Positions 1 through 10,371 of a stretch of 64,000 nt of DNA are shown piece by piece (within the stretch, counting starts at the first letter, position 1; each line of letters begins with the position of its first letter). The position numbers and the translations under genes are program-made. Source of the stretch: Acanthosepion lycidas (taxonomy: Eukaryota > Mollusca > Cephalopoda > Sepiida > Sepiidae); NCBI GenBank assembly GCA_963932145.1, contig CAWVQA010000073.1, forward strand, positions 1 through 64,000, read 5' to 3'. The notes beneath the pieces were generated by a model, which did no database searches, had not been told where the DNA came from, and saw only the letters and a program-made list of their open reading frames with translations.

Positions 1-92
1 CTTTTTTCACTACTTTTTCAACGCTAGTTTGTAAATATCAATAACTGTTTGAAAACATTAGAGAAACAATGAAATTATTGAAAATCGATATG

Positions 93-116
93 AAATCAAT
101 CAAAACTTATTGATTT
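93..116. repeat. 8-bp perfect inverted repeat inside each monomer
   Basis: AAATCAAT (93-100) and ATTGATTT (109-116) are perfect reverse complements separated by the 8-nt spacer CAAAACTT. The dyad is present in most monomers. Lineage-specific variants touch it: 112C (TTCATTTT, for example 1246, 3320, 55513) breaks one pair, and 109G (19427, 22744, 48462) turns an A-T pair into G/T. The four 205-bp monomers lose two T of the spacer and keep both arms. It could be a protein-binding dyad or a small cruciform or hairpin; function is unknown. Confidence 0.85.
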
Positions 117-155
117 TAACTAGTTTCAGAAGTTTTGACAAAGTTATATTTAAGA

Positions 156-166
156 TTTTATGTTTT
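156..166 (+). other. 11-bp match to the yeast ARS core consensus, one per monomer
   Basis: TTTTATGTTTT fits WTTTAYRTTTW exactly and recurs in nearly every monomer. The lineage with 159A (TTTAATG, for example 1661, 7883, 28766, 46389) loses it. The extended 17-bp consensus is not met, because AC follows instead of GTT. In 76% A+T DNA such a match is easily fortuitous, and the organism is unlikely to be a budding yeast, so this is recorded as a sequence match only. Confidence 0.3.
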
Positions 167-204
167 ACACAACTTTTAATTACATAGCGATTTACATGCA
201 AAAT

Positions 205-235
205 CTAGCTTTTTTCACTACTTTTTCAACGCTAG
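205..235. repeat. 5-bp inverted repeat flanking the T-rich monomer head
   Basis: CTAGC (205-209) and GCTAG (231-235) are inverted copies separated by 21 nt of T-rich sequence spanning the monomer junction. The short arms make this weak evidence for a structure. Variants break one arm in some lineages: TCTCGC at 17351-17355 and related copies, GCTAA at 13270, 14719, 33739 and 47633, and TGTAGC at the ends of the monomers starting at 13890 and 34359. Confidence 0.5.
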
Positions 236-416
236 TTTGTAAATATCAATAACTGTTTGAAAACATTAGAAAAACAATGAAATTATTGAAAATCGATATG
301 AAATCAATCAAAACTTATTGATTTTAACTAGTTTCAGAAGTTTTGACAAAGTTATATTTAAGATTTTATGTTTTACACAACTTTTAATTACATAGCGATT
401 TACATGCAAAATCTAG
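209..416 (+). repeat. Reference class A monomer (208 bp)
   Basis: This is a typical class A unit. It has C at position 19 (T5-C-AACG), 90A (ATCGATATG), 137G and 146A (GACAAAGTTATAT), 189G and an unbroken head of C, six T, CAC. About 152 of 309 monomers carry 90A, and most of those also carry 19C, 137G and 146A, so the markers travel as a haplotype. Three CpGs are present: AACG near 22, ATCGAT near 86 and AGCGAT near 188. The immediately preceding monomer (1-208) differs from it visibly by 63G (GAGAAAC). Confidence 0.95.
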
Positions 417-831
417 CTTTTTTCACTACTTTTTAACGCTAGTTTGTAAATATCAATAACTGTTTGAAAACATTAGAAAAACAATGAAATTATTGAAAAT
501 CGATGTGAAATCAATCAAAACTTATTGATTTTAACTAGTTTCAGAAGTTTTCACAAAGTTTTATCTAAGATTTTATGTTTTACACAACTTTTAATTACAT
601 AGCCATTTACATGCAAAATCTAGCTTTTTTCACTACTTTTTCAACGCTAGTTTGTAAATATCAATAACTGTTTGAAAACATTAGAAAAACAATGAAATTA
701 TTGAAAATCGATGTGAAATCAATCAAAACTTATTGATTTTAACTAGTTTCAGAAGTTTTCACAAAGTTTTATTTAAGATTTTATGTTTTACACAACTTTT
801 AATTACATAGCGATTTACATGCAAAATCTAG

Positions 832-1038
832 CTTTTTTCACTACTTTTTAACGCTAGTTTGTAAATATCAATAACTGTTTGAAAACATTAGAAAAACAAT
901 GAAATTATTGAAAATCGATGTGAAATCAATCAAAACTTATTGATTTTAACTAGTTTCAGAAGTTTTCACAAAGTTTTATTTAAGATTTTATGTTTTACAC
1001 AACTTTTAATTACATAGCGATTTACATGCAAAATCTAG
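832..1038 (+). repeat. Reference class B monomer (207 bp)
   Basis: This is a typical class B unit. It lacks the C at 19 (T5-AACG), has 90G (ATCGATGTG), and has 137C with 146T (CACAAAGTTTTAT). About 157 of 309 monomers carry 90G. The single-base length difference from class A makes the class readable from start-to-start spacing alone (207 against 208). Many class B copies across the window show no diagnostic variant at all, for example those starting at 11202, 11409, 53233, 53440 and 53647. These form the homogenised background against which the variant monomers stand out. Confidence 0.95.
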
Positions 1039-2075
1039 CTTTTTTCACTACTTTTTAACGCTAGTTTGTAAATATCAATAACTGTTTGAAAACATTAGAA
1101 AAACAATGAAATTATTGAAAATCGATGTGAAATCAATCAAAACTTATTGATTTTTACTAGTTTCAGAAGTTTTCACAAAGTTTTATTTAAGATTTTATGT
1201 TTTACACAACTTTTAATTACATAGCGATTTACATGCAAAATCTAGCTTTTTTCACTACTTTTTCAACGCTAGTTTGTAAATATCAATAACTGTTTGAAAA
1301 CATTAGAAAAACAATGAAATTATTGAAAATCGATATGAAATCAATCAAAACTTATTCATTTTAACTAGTTTCAGAAGTTTTGACAAAGTTATATTTAAGA
1401 TTTTATGTTTTACACAACTTTTAATTACATAGCGATTTACATGCAAAATCTAGCTTTTTTCACTACTTTTTAACGCTAGTTTGTAAATATCAATAACTGT
1501 TTGAAAACATTAGAAAAACAATGAAATTATTGAAAATCGATGTGAAATCAATCAAAACTTATTGATTTTAACAAGTTTCAGAAGTTTTCACAAAGTTTTA
1601 TTTAAGATTTTATGTTTTACACAACTTTTAATTACATAGCGATTTACATGCAAAATCTAGCTTTTTTCACTACTTTTTCAACGCTAGTTTGTAAATATCA
1701 ATAACTGTTTGAAAACATTAGAAAAACAATGAAATTATTGAAAATCGATATGAAATCAATCAAAACTTATTGATTTTAACTAGTTTCAGAAGTTTTGACA
1801 AAGTTATATTTAAGATTTAATGTTTTACACAACTTTTAATTACATAGCGATTTACATGCAAAATCTAGCTTTTTTCACTACTTTTTAACGCTAGTTTGTA
1901 AATATCAATAACTGTTTGAAAACATTAGAAAAACAATGAAATTATTGAAAATCGATGTGAAATCAATCAAAACTTATTGATTTTAACTAGTTTCAGAAGT
2001 TTTCACAAAGTTTTATTTAAGATTTTATGTTTTACACAACTTTTAATTACATAGCGATTTACATGCAAAATCTAG

Positions 2076-2490
2076 CTTTTTTCACTACTTTTTCAACGCT
2101 AGTTTGTAAATATCAATAACTGTTTGAAAACATTAGAAAAACAATGAAATTATTGAAAATCGATGTGAAATCAATCAAAACCTATTGATTTTAACTAGTT
2201 TCAGAAGTTTTCACAAAGTTTTATTTAAGATTTTATGTTTTACACAACTTTTAATTACATAGCGATTTACATGCAAAATCTAGCTGTTTTGACTACTTTT
2301 TAACGCTAGTTTGTAAATATCAATAACTGTTTGAAAACATTAGAAAAACAATGAAATTATTGAAAATCGATATGAAATCAATCAAAACTTATTGATTTTA
2401 ACTAGTTTCAGAAGTTTTGACAAAGTTATATTTAAGATTTTATGTTTTACACAACTTTTAATTACATAGCGATTTACATGCAAAATCTAG
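2076..2490 (+). repeat. Block I, two monomers linking repeated units
   Basis: The monomers start at 2076 (19C on a B body, with 107C giving AACCTATTG) and 2284 (G-type head on a class A body). They separate the first 10-mer from a repeat of its central part. 107C without 109G occurs elsewhere only at 3528, so 2076 and 3528 may share ancestry. Confidence 0.85.
2284..2490 (+). repeat. Monomer with the alternative head haplotype (3G, 8G)
   Basis: The head reads CTGTTTTGAC instead of C-T6-CAC: two linked changes, at positions 3 and 8, always with the 207-bp form (no C at 19). About 44 monomers carry this head. It sits on class A bodies (here; also 8713, 17562, 20671) and on class B bodies (17355, 21915, 47219). 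The head segment has therefore been exchanged independently of the rest of the monomer. A related head with a third change (CTGATTTGAC) occurs only at 13063 and 33532. Confidence 0.9.
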
Positions 2491-4979
2491 CTTTTTTCAC
2501 TACTTTTTAACGCTAGTTTGTAAATATCAATAACTGTTTGAAAACATTAGAAAAACAATGAAATTATTGAAAATCGATGTGAAATCAATCAAAACTTATT
2601 GATTTTAACTAGTTTCAGAAGTTTTCACAAAGTTTTATCTAAGATTTTATGTTTTACACAACTTTTAATTACATAGCCATTTACATGCAAAATCTAGCTT
2701 TTTTCACTACTTTTTCAACGCTAGTTTGTAAATATCAATAACTGTTTGAAAACATTAGAAAAACAATGAAATTATTGAAAATCGATGTGAAATCAATCAA
2801 AACTTATTGATTTTAACTAGTTTCAGAAGTTTTCACAAAGTTTTATTTAAGATTTTATGTTTTACACAACTTTTAATTACATAGCGATTTACATGCAAAA
2901 TCTAGCTTTTTTCACTACTTTTTAACGCTAGTTTGTAAATATCAATAACTGTTTGAAAACATTAGAAAAACAATGAAATTATTGAAAATCGATGTGAAAT
3001 CAATCAAAACTTATTGATTTTAACTAGTTTCAGAAGTTTTCACAAAGTTTTATTTAAGATTTTATGTTTTACACAACTTTTAATTACATAGCGATTTACA
3101 TGCAAAATCTAGCTTTTTTCACTACTTTTTAACGCTAGTTTGTAAATATCAATAACTGTTTGAAAACATTAGAAAAACAATGAAATTATTGAAAATCGAT
3201 GTGAAATCAATCAAAACTTATTGATTTTTACTAGTTTCAGAATTTTTCACAAAGTTTTATTTAAGATTTTATGTTTTACACAACTTTTAATTACATAGCG
3301 ATTTACATGCAAAATCTAGCTTTTTTCACTACTTTTTCAACGCTAGTTTGTAAATATCAATAACTGTTTGAAAACATTAGAAAAACAATGAAATTATTGA
3401 AAATCGATATGAAATCAATCAAAACTTATTCATTTTAACTAGTTTCAGAAGTTTTGACAAAGTTATATTTAAGATTTTATGTTTTACACAACTTTTAATT
3501 ACATAGCGATTTACATGCAAAATCTAGCTTTTTTCACTACTTTTTAACGCTAGTTTGTAAATATCAATAACTGTTTGAAAACATTAGAAAAACAATGAAA
3601 TTATTGAAAATCGATGTGAAATCAATCAAAACCTATTGATTTTAACTAGTTTCAGAAGTTTTCACAAAGATTTATTTAAGATTTTATGTTTTACACAACT
3701 TTTAATTACATAGCGATTTACATGCAAAATCTAGCTTTTTTCACTACTTTTTAACGCTAGTTTGTAAATATCAATAACTGTTTGAAAACATTAGAAAAAC
3801 AATGAAATTATTGAAAATCGATGTGAAATCAATCAAAACTTATTGATTTTAACTAGTTTCAGAAGTTTTCACAAAGTTTTATTTAAGATTTTATGTTTTA
3901 CACAACTTTTAATTACATAGCGATTTACATGCAAAATCTAGCTTTTTTCACTACTTTTTCAACGCTAGTTTGTAAATATCAATAACTGTTTGAAAACATT
4001 AGAAAAACAATGAAATTATTGAAAATCGATATGAAATCAATCAAAACTTATTCATTTTAACTAGTTTCAGAAGTTTTGACAAAGTTATATTTAAGATTTT
4101 ATGTTTTACACAACTTTTAATTACATAGCGATTTACATGCAAAATCTAGCTTTTTTCACTACTTTTTAACGCTAGTTTGTAAATATCAATAACTGTTTGA
4201 AAACATTAGAAAAACAATGAAATTATTGAAAATCGATGTGAAATCAATCAAAACTTATTGATTTTAACTAGTTTCAGAAGTTTTCACAAAGATTTATTTA
4301 AGATTTTATGTTTTACACAACTTTTAATTACATAGCGATTTACATGCAAAATCTAGCTTTTTTCACTACTTTTTAACGCTAGTTTGTAAATATCAATAAC
4401 TGTTTGAAAACATTAGAAAAACAATGAAATTATTGAAAATCGATGTGAAATCAATCAAAACTTATTGATTTTAACTAGTTTCAGAAGTTTTCACAAAGTT
4501 TTATTTAAGATTTTATGTTTTACACAACATTTAATTACATAGCGATTTACATGCAAAATCTAGCTTTTTTCACTACTTTTTCAACGCTAGTTTGTAAATA
4601 TCAATAACTGTTTGAAAACATTAGAGAAACAATGAAATTATTGAAAATCGATATGAAATCAATCAAAACTTATTGATTTTAACTAGTTTCAGAAGTTTTG
4701 ACAAAGTTATATTTAAGATTTTATGTTTTACACAACTTTTAATTACATAGCGATTTACATGCAAAATCTAGCTTTTTTCACTACTTTTTCAACGCTAGTT
4801 TGTAAATATCAATAACTGTTTGAAAACATTAGAAAAACAATGAAATTATTGAAAATCGATATGAAATCAATCAAAACTTATTGATTTTAACTAGTTTCAG
4901 AAGTTTTGACAAAGTTATATTTAAGATTTTATGTTTTACACAACTTTTAATTACATAGCGATTTACATGCAAAATCTAG
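2491..4979 (+). repeat. Block I, 12-monomer unit, repeated at 54684-57172
   Basis: Monomers start at 2491 (B, 150C, 189C), 2698 (19C B), 2906 (B), 3113 (B, 118T), 3320 (A, 112C), 3528 (B, 107C, 144A), 3735 (B), 3942 (A, 112C), 4150 (B, 144A), 4357 (B, 174A), 4564 (A, 63G) and 4772 (A). The same length and nearly the same variant order recur at 54684-57172, a constant offset of 52193 bp, but without 107C and 174A. Inside, 3320-3941 and 3942-4563 form two tandem trimers of 622 bp (A-112C, B-144A, B). The last six monomers are repeated again at 5394-6638 (offset 1659). Confidence 0.9.
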
Positions 4980-5186
4980 CTTTTTTCACTACTTTTTAAC
5001 GCTAGTTTGTAAATATCAATAACTGTTTGAAAACATTAGAAAAACAATGAAATTATTGAAAATCGATGTGAAATCAATCAAAACTTATTGATTTTAACTA
5101 GTTTCAGAAGTTTTGACAAAGTTATATTTAAGATTTTATGTTTTACACAACTTTTAATTACATAGCGATTTACATGCAAAATCTAG
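4980..5186 (+). repeat. Mosaic monomer, class B front and class A back
   Basis: Length 207 with no C at 19 and 90G (class B), but 137G and 146A (class A) downstream. The switch lies between positions 90 and 137. It joins a class A monomer (4772) to one with 144A (5187), neighbours normally separated by other units in this family. It is best explained by unequal crossing-over or conversion inside a monomer. Confidence 0.85.
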
Positions 5187-6222
5187 CTTTTTTCACTACT
5201 TTTTAACGCTAGTTTGTAAATATCAATAACTGTTTGAAAACATTAGAAAAACAATGAAATTATTGAAAATCGATGTGAAATCAATCAAAACTTATTGATT
5301 TTAACTAGTTTCAGAAGTTTTCACAAAGATTTATTTAAGATTTTATGTTTTACACAACTTTTAATTACATAGCGATTTACATGCAAAATCTAGCTTTTTT
5401 CACTACTTTTTAACGCTAGTTTGTAAATATCAATAACTGTTTGAAAACATTAGAAAAACAATGAAATTATTGAAAATCGATGTGAAATCAATCAAAACTT
5501 ATTGATTTTAACTAGTTTCAGAAGTTTTCACAAAGTTTTATTTAAGATTTTATGTTTTACACAACTTTTAATTACATAGCGATTTACATGCAAAATCTAG
5601 CTTTTTTCACTACTTTTTCAACGCTAGTTTGTAAATATCAATAACTGTTTGAAAACATTAGAAAAACAATGAAATTATTGAAAATCGATATGAAATCAAT
5701 CAAAACTTATTCATTTTAACTAGTTTCAGAAGTTTTGACAAAGTTATATTTAAGATTTTATGTTTTACACAACTTTTAATTACATAGCGATTTACATGCA
5801 AAATCTAGCTTTTTTCACTACTTTTTAACGCTAGTTTGTAAATATCAATAACTGTTTGAAAACATTAGAAAAACAATGAAATTATTGAAAATCGATGTGA
5901 AATCAATCAAAACTTATTGATTTTAACTAGTTTCAGAAGTTTTCACAAAGATTTATTTAAGATTTTATGTTTTACACAACTTTTAATTACATAGCGATTT
6001 ACATGCAAAATCTAGCTTTTTTCACTACTTTTTAACGCTAGTTTGTAAATATCAATAACTGTTTGAAAACATTAGAAAAACAATGAAATTATTGAAAATC
6101 GATGTGAAATCAATCAAAACTTATTGATTTTAACTAGTTTCAGAAGTTTTCACAAAGTTTTATTTAAGATTTTATGTTTTACACAACATTTAATTACATA
6201 GCGATTTACATGCAAAATCTAG
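5187..6222 (+). repeat. Block I, 5 monomers with trimer pattern
   Basis: Monomers start at 5187 (B, 144A), 5394 (B), 5601 (A, 112C), 5809 (B, 144A) and 6016 (B, 174A). From 5394 onward they repeat 3735-4563 at an offset of 1659 bp (eight monomers), including the rare 174A change (ACAACATTT) at 4357 and 6016. Confidence 0.9.
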
Positions 6223-8297
6223 CTTTTTTCACTACTTTTTCAACGCTAGTTTGTAAATATCAATAACTGTTTGAAAACATTAGAGAAACAATGAAATTAT
6301 TGAAAATCGATATGAAATCAATCAAAACTTATTGATTTTAACTAGTTTCAGAAGTTTTGACAAAGTTATATTTAAGATTTTATGTTTTACACAACTTTTA
6401 ATTACATAGCGATTTACATGCAAAATCTAGCTTTTTTCACTACTTTTTCAACGCTAGTTTGTAAATATCAATAACTGTTTGAAAACATTAGAAAAACAAT
6501 GAAATTATTGAAAATCGATATGAAATCAATCAAAACTTATTGATTTTAACTAGTTTCAGAAGTTTTGACAAAGTTATATTTAAGATTTTATGTTTTACAC
6601 AACTTTTAATTACATAGCGATTTACATGCAAAATCTAGCTTTTTTCACTACTTTTTAACGCTAGTTTGTAAATATCAATAACTGTTTGAAAACATTAGAA
6701 AAACAATGAAATTATTGAAAATCGATGTGAAATCAATCAAAACTTATTGATTTTAACTAGTTTCAGAAGTTTTCACAAAGTTTTATCTAAGATTTTATGT
6801 TTTACACAACTTTTAATTACATAGCCATTTACATGCAAAATCTAGCTTTTTTCACTACTTTTTCAACGCTAGTTTGTAAATATCAATAACTGTTTGAAAA
6901 CATTAGAAAAACAATGAAATTATTGAAAATCGATGTGAAATCAATCAAAACTTATTGATTTTAACTAGTTTCAGAAGTTTTCACAAAGTTTTATTTAAGA
7001 TTTTATGTTTTACACAACTTTTAATTACATAGCGATTTACATGCAAAATCTAGCTTTTTTCACTACTTTTTAACGCTAGTTTGTAAATATCAATAACTGT
7101 TTGAAAACATTAGAAAAACAATGAAATTATTGAAAATCGATGTGAAATCAATCAAAACTTATTGATTTTAACTAGTTTCAGAAGTTTTCACAAAGTTTTA
7201 TTTAAGATTTTATGTTTTACACAACTTTTAATTACATAGCGATTTACATGCAAAATCTAGCTTTTTTCACTACTTTTTAACGCTAGTTTGTAAATATCAA
7301 TAACTGTTTGAAAACATTAGAAAAACAATGAAATTATTGAAAATCGATGTGAAATCAATCAAAACTTATTGATTTTTACTAGTTTCAGAAGTTTTCACAA
7401 AGTTTTATTTAAGATTTTATGTTTTACACAACTTTTAATTACATAGCGATTTACATGCAAAATCTAGCTTTTTTCACTACTTTTTCAACGCTAGTTTGTA
7501 AATATCAATAACTGTTTGAAAACATTAGAAAAACAATGAAATTATTGAAAATCGATATGAAATCAATCAAAACTTATTCATTTTAACTAGTTTCAGAAGT
7601 TTTGACAAAGTTATATTTAAGATTTTATGTTTTACACAACTTTTAATTACATAGCGATTTACATGCAAAATCTAGCTTTTTTCACTACTTTTTAACGCTA
7701 GTTTGTAAATATCAATAACTGTTTGAAAACATTAGAAAAACAATGAAATTATTGAAAATCGATGTGAAATCAATCAAAACTTATTGATTTTAACAAGTTT
7801 CAGAAGTTTTCACAAAGTTTTATTTAAGATTTTATGTTTTACACAACTTTTAATTACATAGCGATTTACATGCAAAATCTAGCTTTTTTCACTACTTTTT
7901 CAACGCTAGTTTGTAAATATCAATAACTGTTTGAAAACATTAGAAAAACAATGAAATTATTGAAAATCGATATGAAATCAATCAAAACTTATTGATTTTA
8001 ACTAGTTTCAGAAGTTTTGACAAAGTTATATTTAAGATTTAATGTTTTACACAACTTTTAATTACATAGCGATTTACATGCAAAATCTAGCTTTTTTCAC
8101 TACTTTTTAACGCTAGTTTGTAAATATCAATAACTGTTTGAAAACATTAGAAAAACAATGAAATTATTGAAAATCGATGTGAAATCAATCAAAACTTATT
8201 GATTTTAACTAGTTTCAGAAGTTTTCACAAAGTTTTATTTAAGATTTTATGTTTTACACAACTTTTAATTACATAGCGATTTACATGCAAAATCTAG
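6223..8297 (+). repeat. Block I, second copy of the 10-monomer unit
   Basis: Monomers start at 6223 (A, 63G), 6431 (A), 6639 (B, 150C, 189C), 6846 (19C B), 7054 (B), 7261 (B, 118T), 7468 (A, 112C), 7676 (B, 121A), 7883 (A, 159A) and 8091 (B). This is the same variant series as 1-2075. A third, shortened version lies at 56757-58623, where the 118T and 112C monomers are fused into one. Confidence 0.92.
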
Positions 8298-10371
8298 CTT
8301 TTTTCACTACTTTTTCAACGCTAGTTTGTAAATATCAATAACTGTTTGAAAACATTAGAAAAACAATGAAATTATTGAAAATCGATATGAAATCAATCAA
8401 AACATATTGATTTTAACTAGTTTCAGAAGTTTTGACAAAGTTATATTTAATATTTTATGTTTTACACAACTTTTAATTACATAGCGATTTACATGCAAAA
8501 TCTAGCTTTTTTCACTACTTTTTAACGCTAGTTTGTAAATATCAATAACTGTTTGAAAACATTAGAAAAACAATGAAATTATTGAAAATCGATGTGAAAT
8601 CAATCAAAACTTATTGATTTTAACTAGTTTCAGAAGTTTTCACAAAGTTTTATTTAAGATTTTATGTTTTACACAACTTTTAATTACATAGCGATTTACA
8701 TGCAAAATCTAGCTGTTTTGACTACTTTTTAACGCTAGTTTGTAAATATCAATAACTGTTTGAAAACATTAGAAAAACAATGAAATTATTGAAAATCGAT
8801 ATGAAATCAATCAAAACTTATTGATTTTAACTAGTTTCAGAAGTTTTGACTAAGTTATATTTAAGATTTTATGTTTTACACAACTTTTAATTACATAGCG
8901 ATTTACATGCAAAATCTAGCTTTTTTCACTACTTTTTCAACGCTAGTTTGTAAATATCAATAACTGTTTGAAAACATTAGAAAAACAATGAAATTATTGA
9001 AAATCGATATGAAATCAATCAAAACTTATTGATTTTAACTAGTTTCAGAAGTTTTGACAAAGTTATCTTTAATATTTTATGTTTTACACAACTTTTAATT
9101 ACATAGCGATTTACATGCAAAATCTAGCTTCTTTCACTACTTTTTAACGCTAGTTTGTAAATATCAATAACTGTTTGAAAACATTAGAAAAACAATGAAA
9201 TTATTGAAAATCGATGTGAAATCAATCAAAACTTATTGATTTTAACTAGTTTCAGAAGTTTTCACAAAGTTTTATTTAAGATTTTATGTTTTACACAACT
9301 TTTAATTACATAGCGATTTACATGCAAAATCTAGCTTTTTTCACTACTTTTTCAACGCTAGTTTGTAAATATCAATAACTGTTTGAAAACATTAGAAAAA
9401 CAATGAAATTATTGAAAATCGATATGAAATCAATCAAAACATATTGATTTTAACTAGTTTCAGAAGTTTTGACAAAGTTATATTTAATATTTTATGTTTT
9501 ACACAACTTTTAATTACATAGCGATTTACATGCAAAATCTAGCTTTTTTCACTACTTTTTAACGCTAGTTTGTAAATATCAATAACTGTTTGAAAACATT
9601 AGAAAAACAATGAAATTATTGAAAATCGATGTGAAATCAATCAAAACTTATTGATTTTAACTAGTTTCAGAAGTTTTCACAAAGTTTTATTTAAGATTTT
9701 ATGTTTTACACAACTTTTAATTACATAGCGATTTACATGCAAAATCTAGCTGTTTTGACTACTTTTTAACGCTAGTTTGTAAATATCAATAACTGTTTGA
9801 AAACATTAGAAAAACAATGAAATTATTGAAAATCGATATGAAATCAATCAAAACTTATTGATTTTAACTAGTTTCAGAAGTTTTGACTAAGTTATATTTA
9901 AGATTTTATGTTTTACACAACTTTTAATTACATAGCGATTTACATGCAAAATCTAGCTTTTTTCACTACTTTTTCAACGCTAGTTTGTAAATATCAATAA
10001 CTGTTTGAAAACATTAGAAAAACAATGAAATTATTGAAAATCGATATGAAATCAATCAAAACTTATTGATTTTAACTAGTTTCAGAAGTTTTGACAAAGT
10101 TATCTTTAATATTTTATGTTTTACACAACTTTTAATTACATAGCGATTTACATGCAAAATCTAGCTTCTTTCACTACTTTTTAACGCTAGTTTGTAAATA
10201 TCAATAACTGTTTGAAAACATTAGAAAAACAATGAAATTATTGAAAATCGATGTGAAATCAATCAAAACTTATTGATTTTAACTAGTTTCAGAAGTTTTC
10301 ACAAAGTTTTATTTAAGATTTTATGTTTTACACAACTTTTAATTACATAGCGATTTACTTGCAAAATCTAG
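8298..10371 (+). repeat. Tandem 5-mer higher-order repeat, 2 x 1037 bp
   Basis: Unit 1 starts at 8298 (A, 107A and 154T), 8506 (B), 8713 (G head, A, 140T), 8920 (A, 148C and 154T) and 9128 (B with 4C head, CTTCTTTCAC). Unit 2 repeats these at 9335, 9543, 9750, 9957 and 10165. The second 4C monomer also has 196T (ACTTGC). A third G-head 140T monomer at 10372 continues into block II. Related single copies lie at 58624-59660 and, shortened, at 61320-62355. Confidence 0.94.

Larger units (their letters stand above)
1..2075 (+). repeat. Block I, first 10-monomer unit
   Basis: Monomers start at 1 (A, 63G), 209 (A), 417 (B, 150C and 189C), 624 (19C on a B body), 832 (B), 1039 (B, 118T), 1246 (A, 112C), 1454 (B, 121A), 1661 (A, 159A) and 1869 (B). 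The same ten variants in the same order occupy 6223-8297, an offset of 6222 bp. The sub-string 417-1453 recurs at 2491-3527 (offset 2074). Block boundaries are my choice; the variant order is what the sequence shows. Confidence 0.92.

Noticed and set aside
135..150. Bacterial-type promoter (TTGACA followed by an AT-rich box)
   Set aside because: The TTGACA comes from class A position 137G and sits in a 76% A+T repeat. No TATAAT box at 16-18 bp spacing and no downstream gene is seen, and the context is eukaryotic satellite.
156..166. Replication origin array based on the ARS core match
   Set aside because: The 11-bp match recurs because the monomer recurs. The extended consensus fails, and the consensus is specific to budding yeasts, which do not carry arrays like this.
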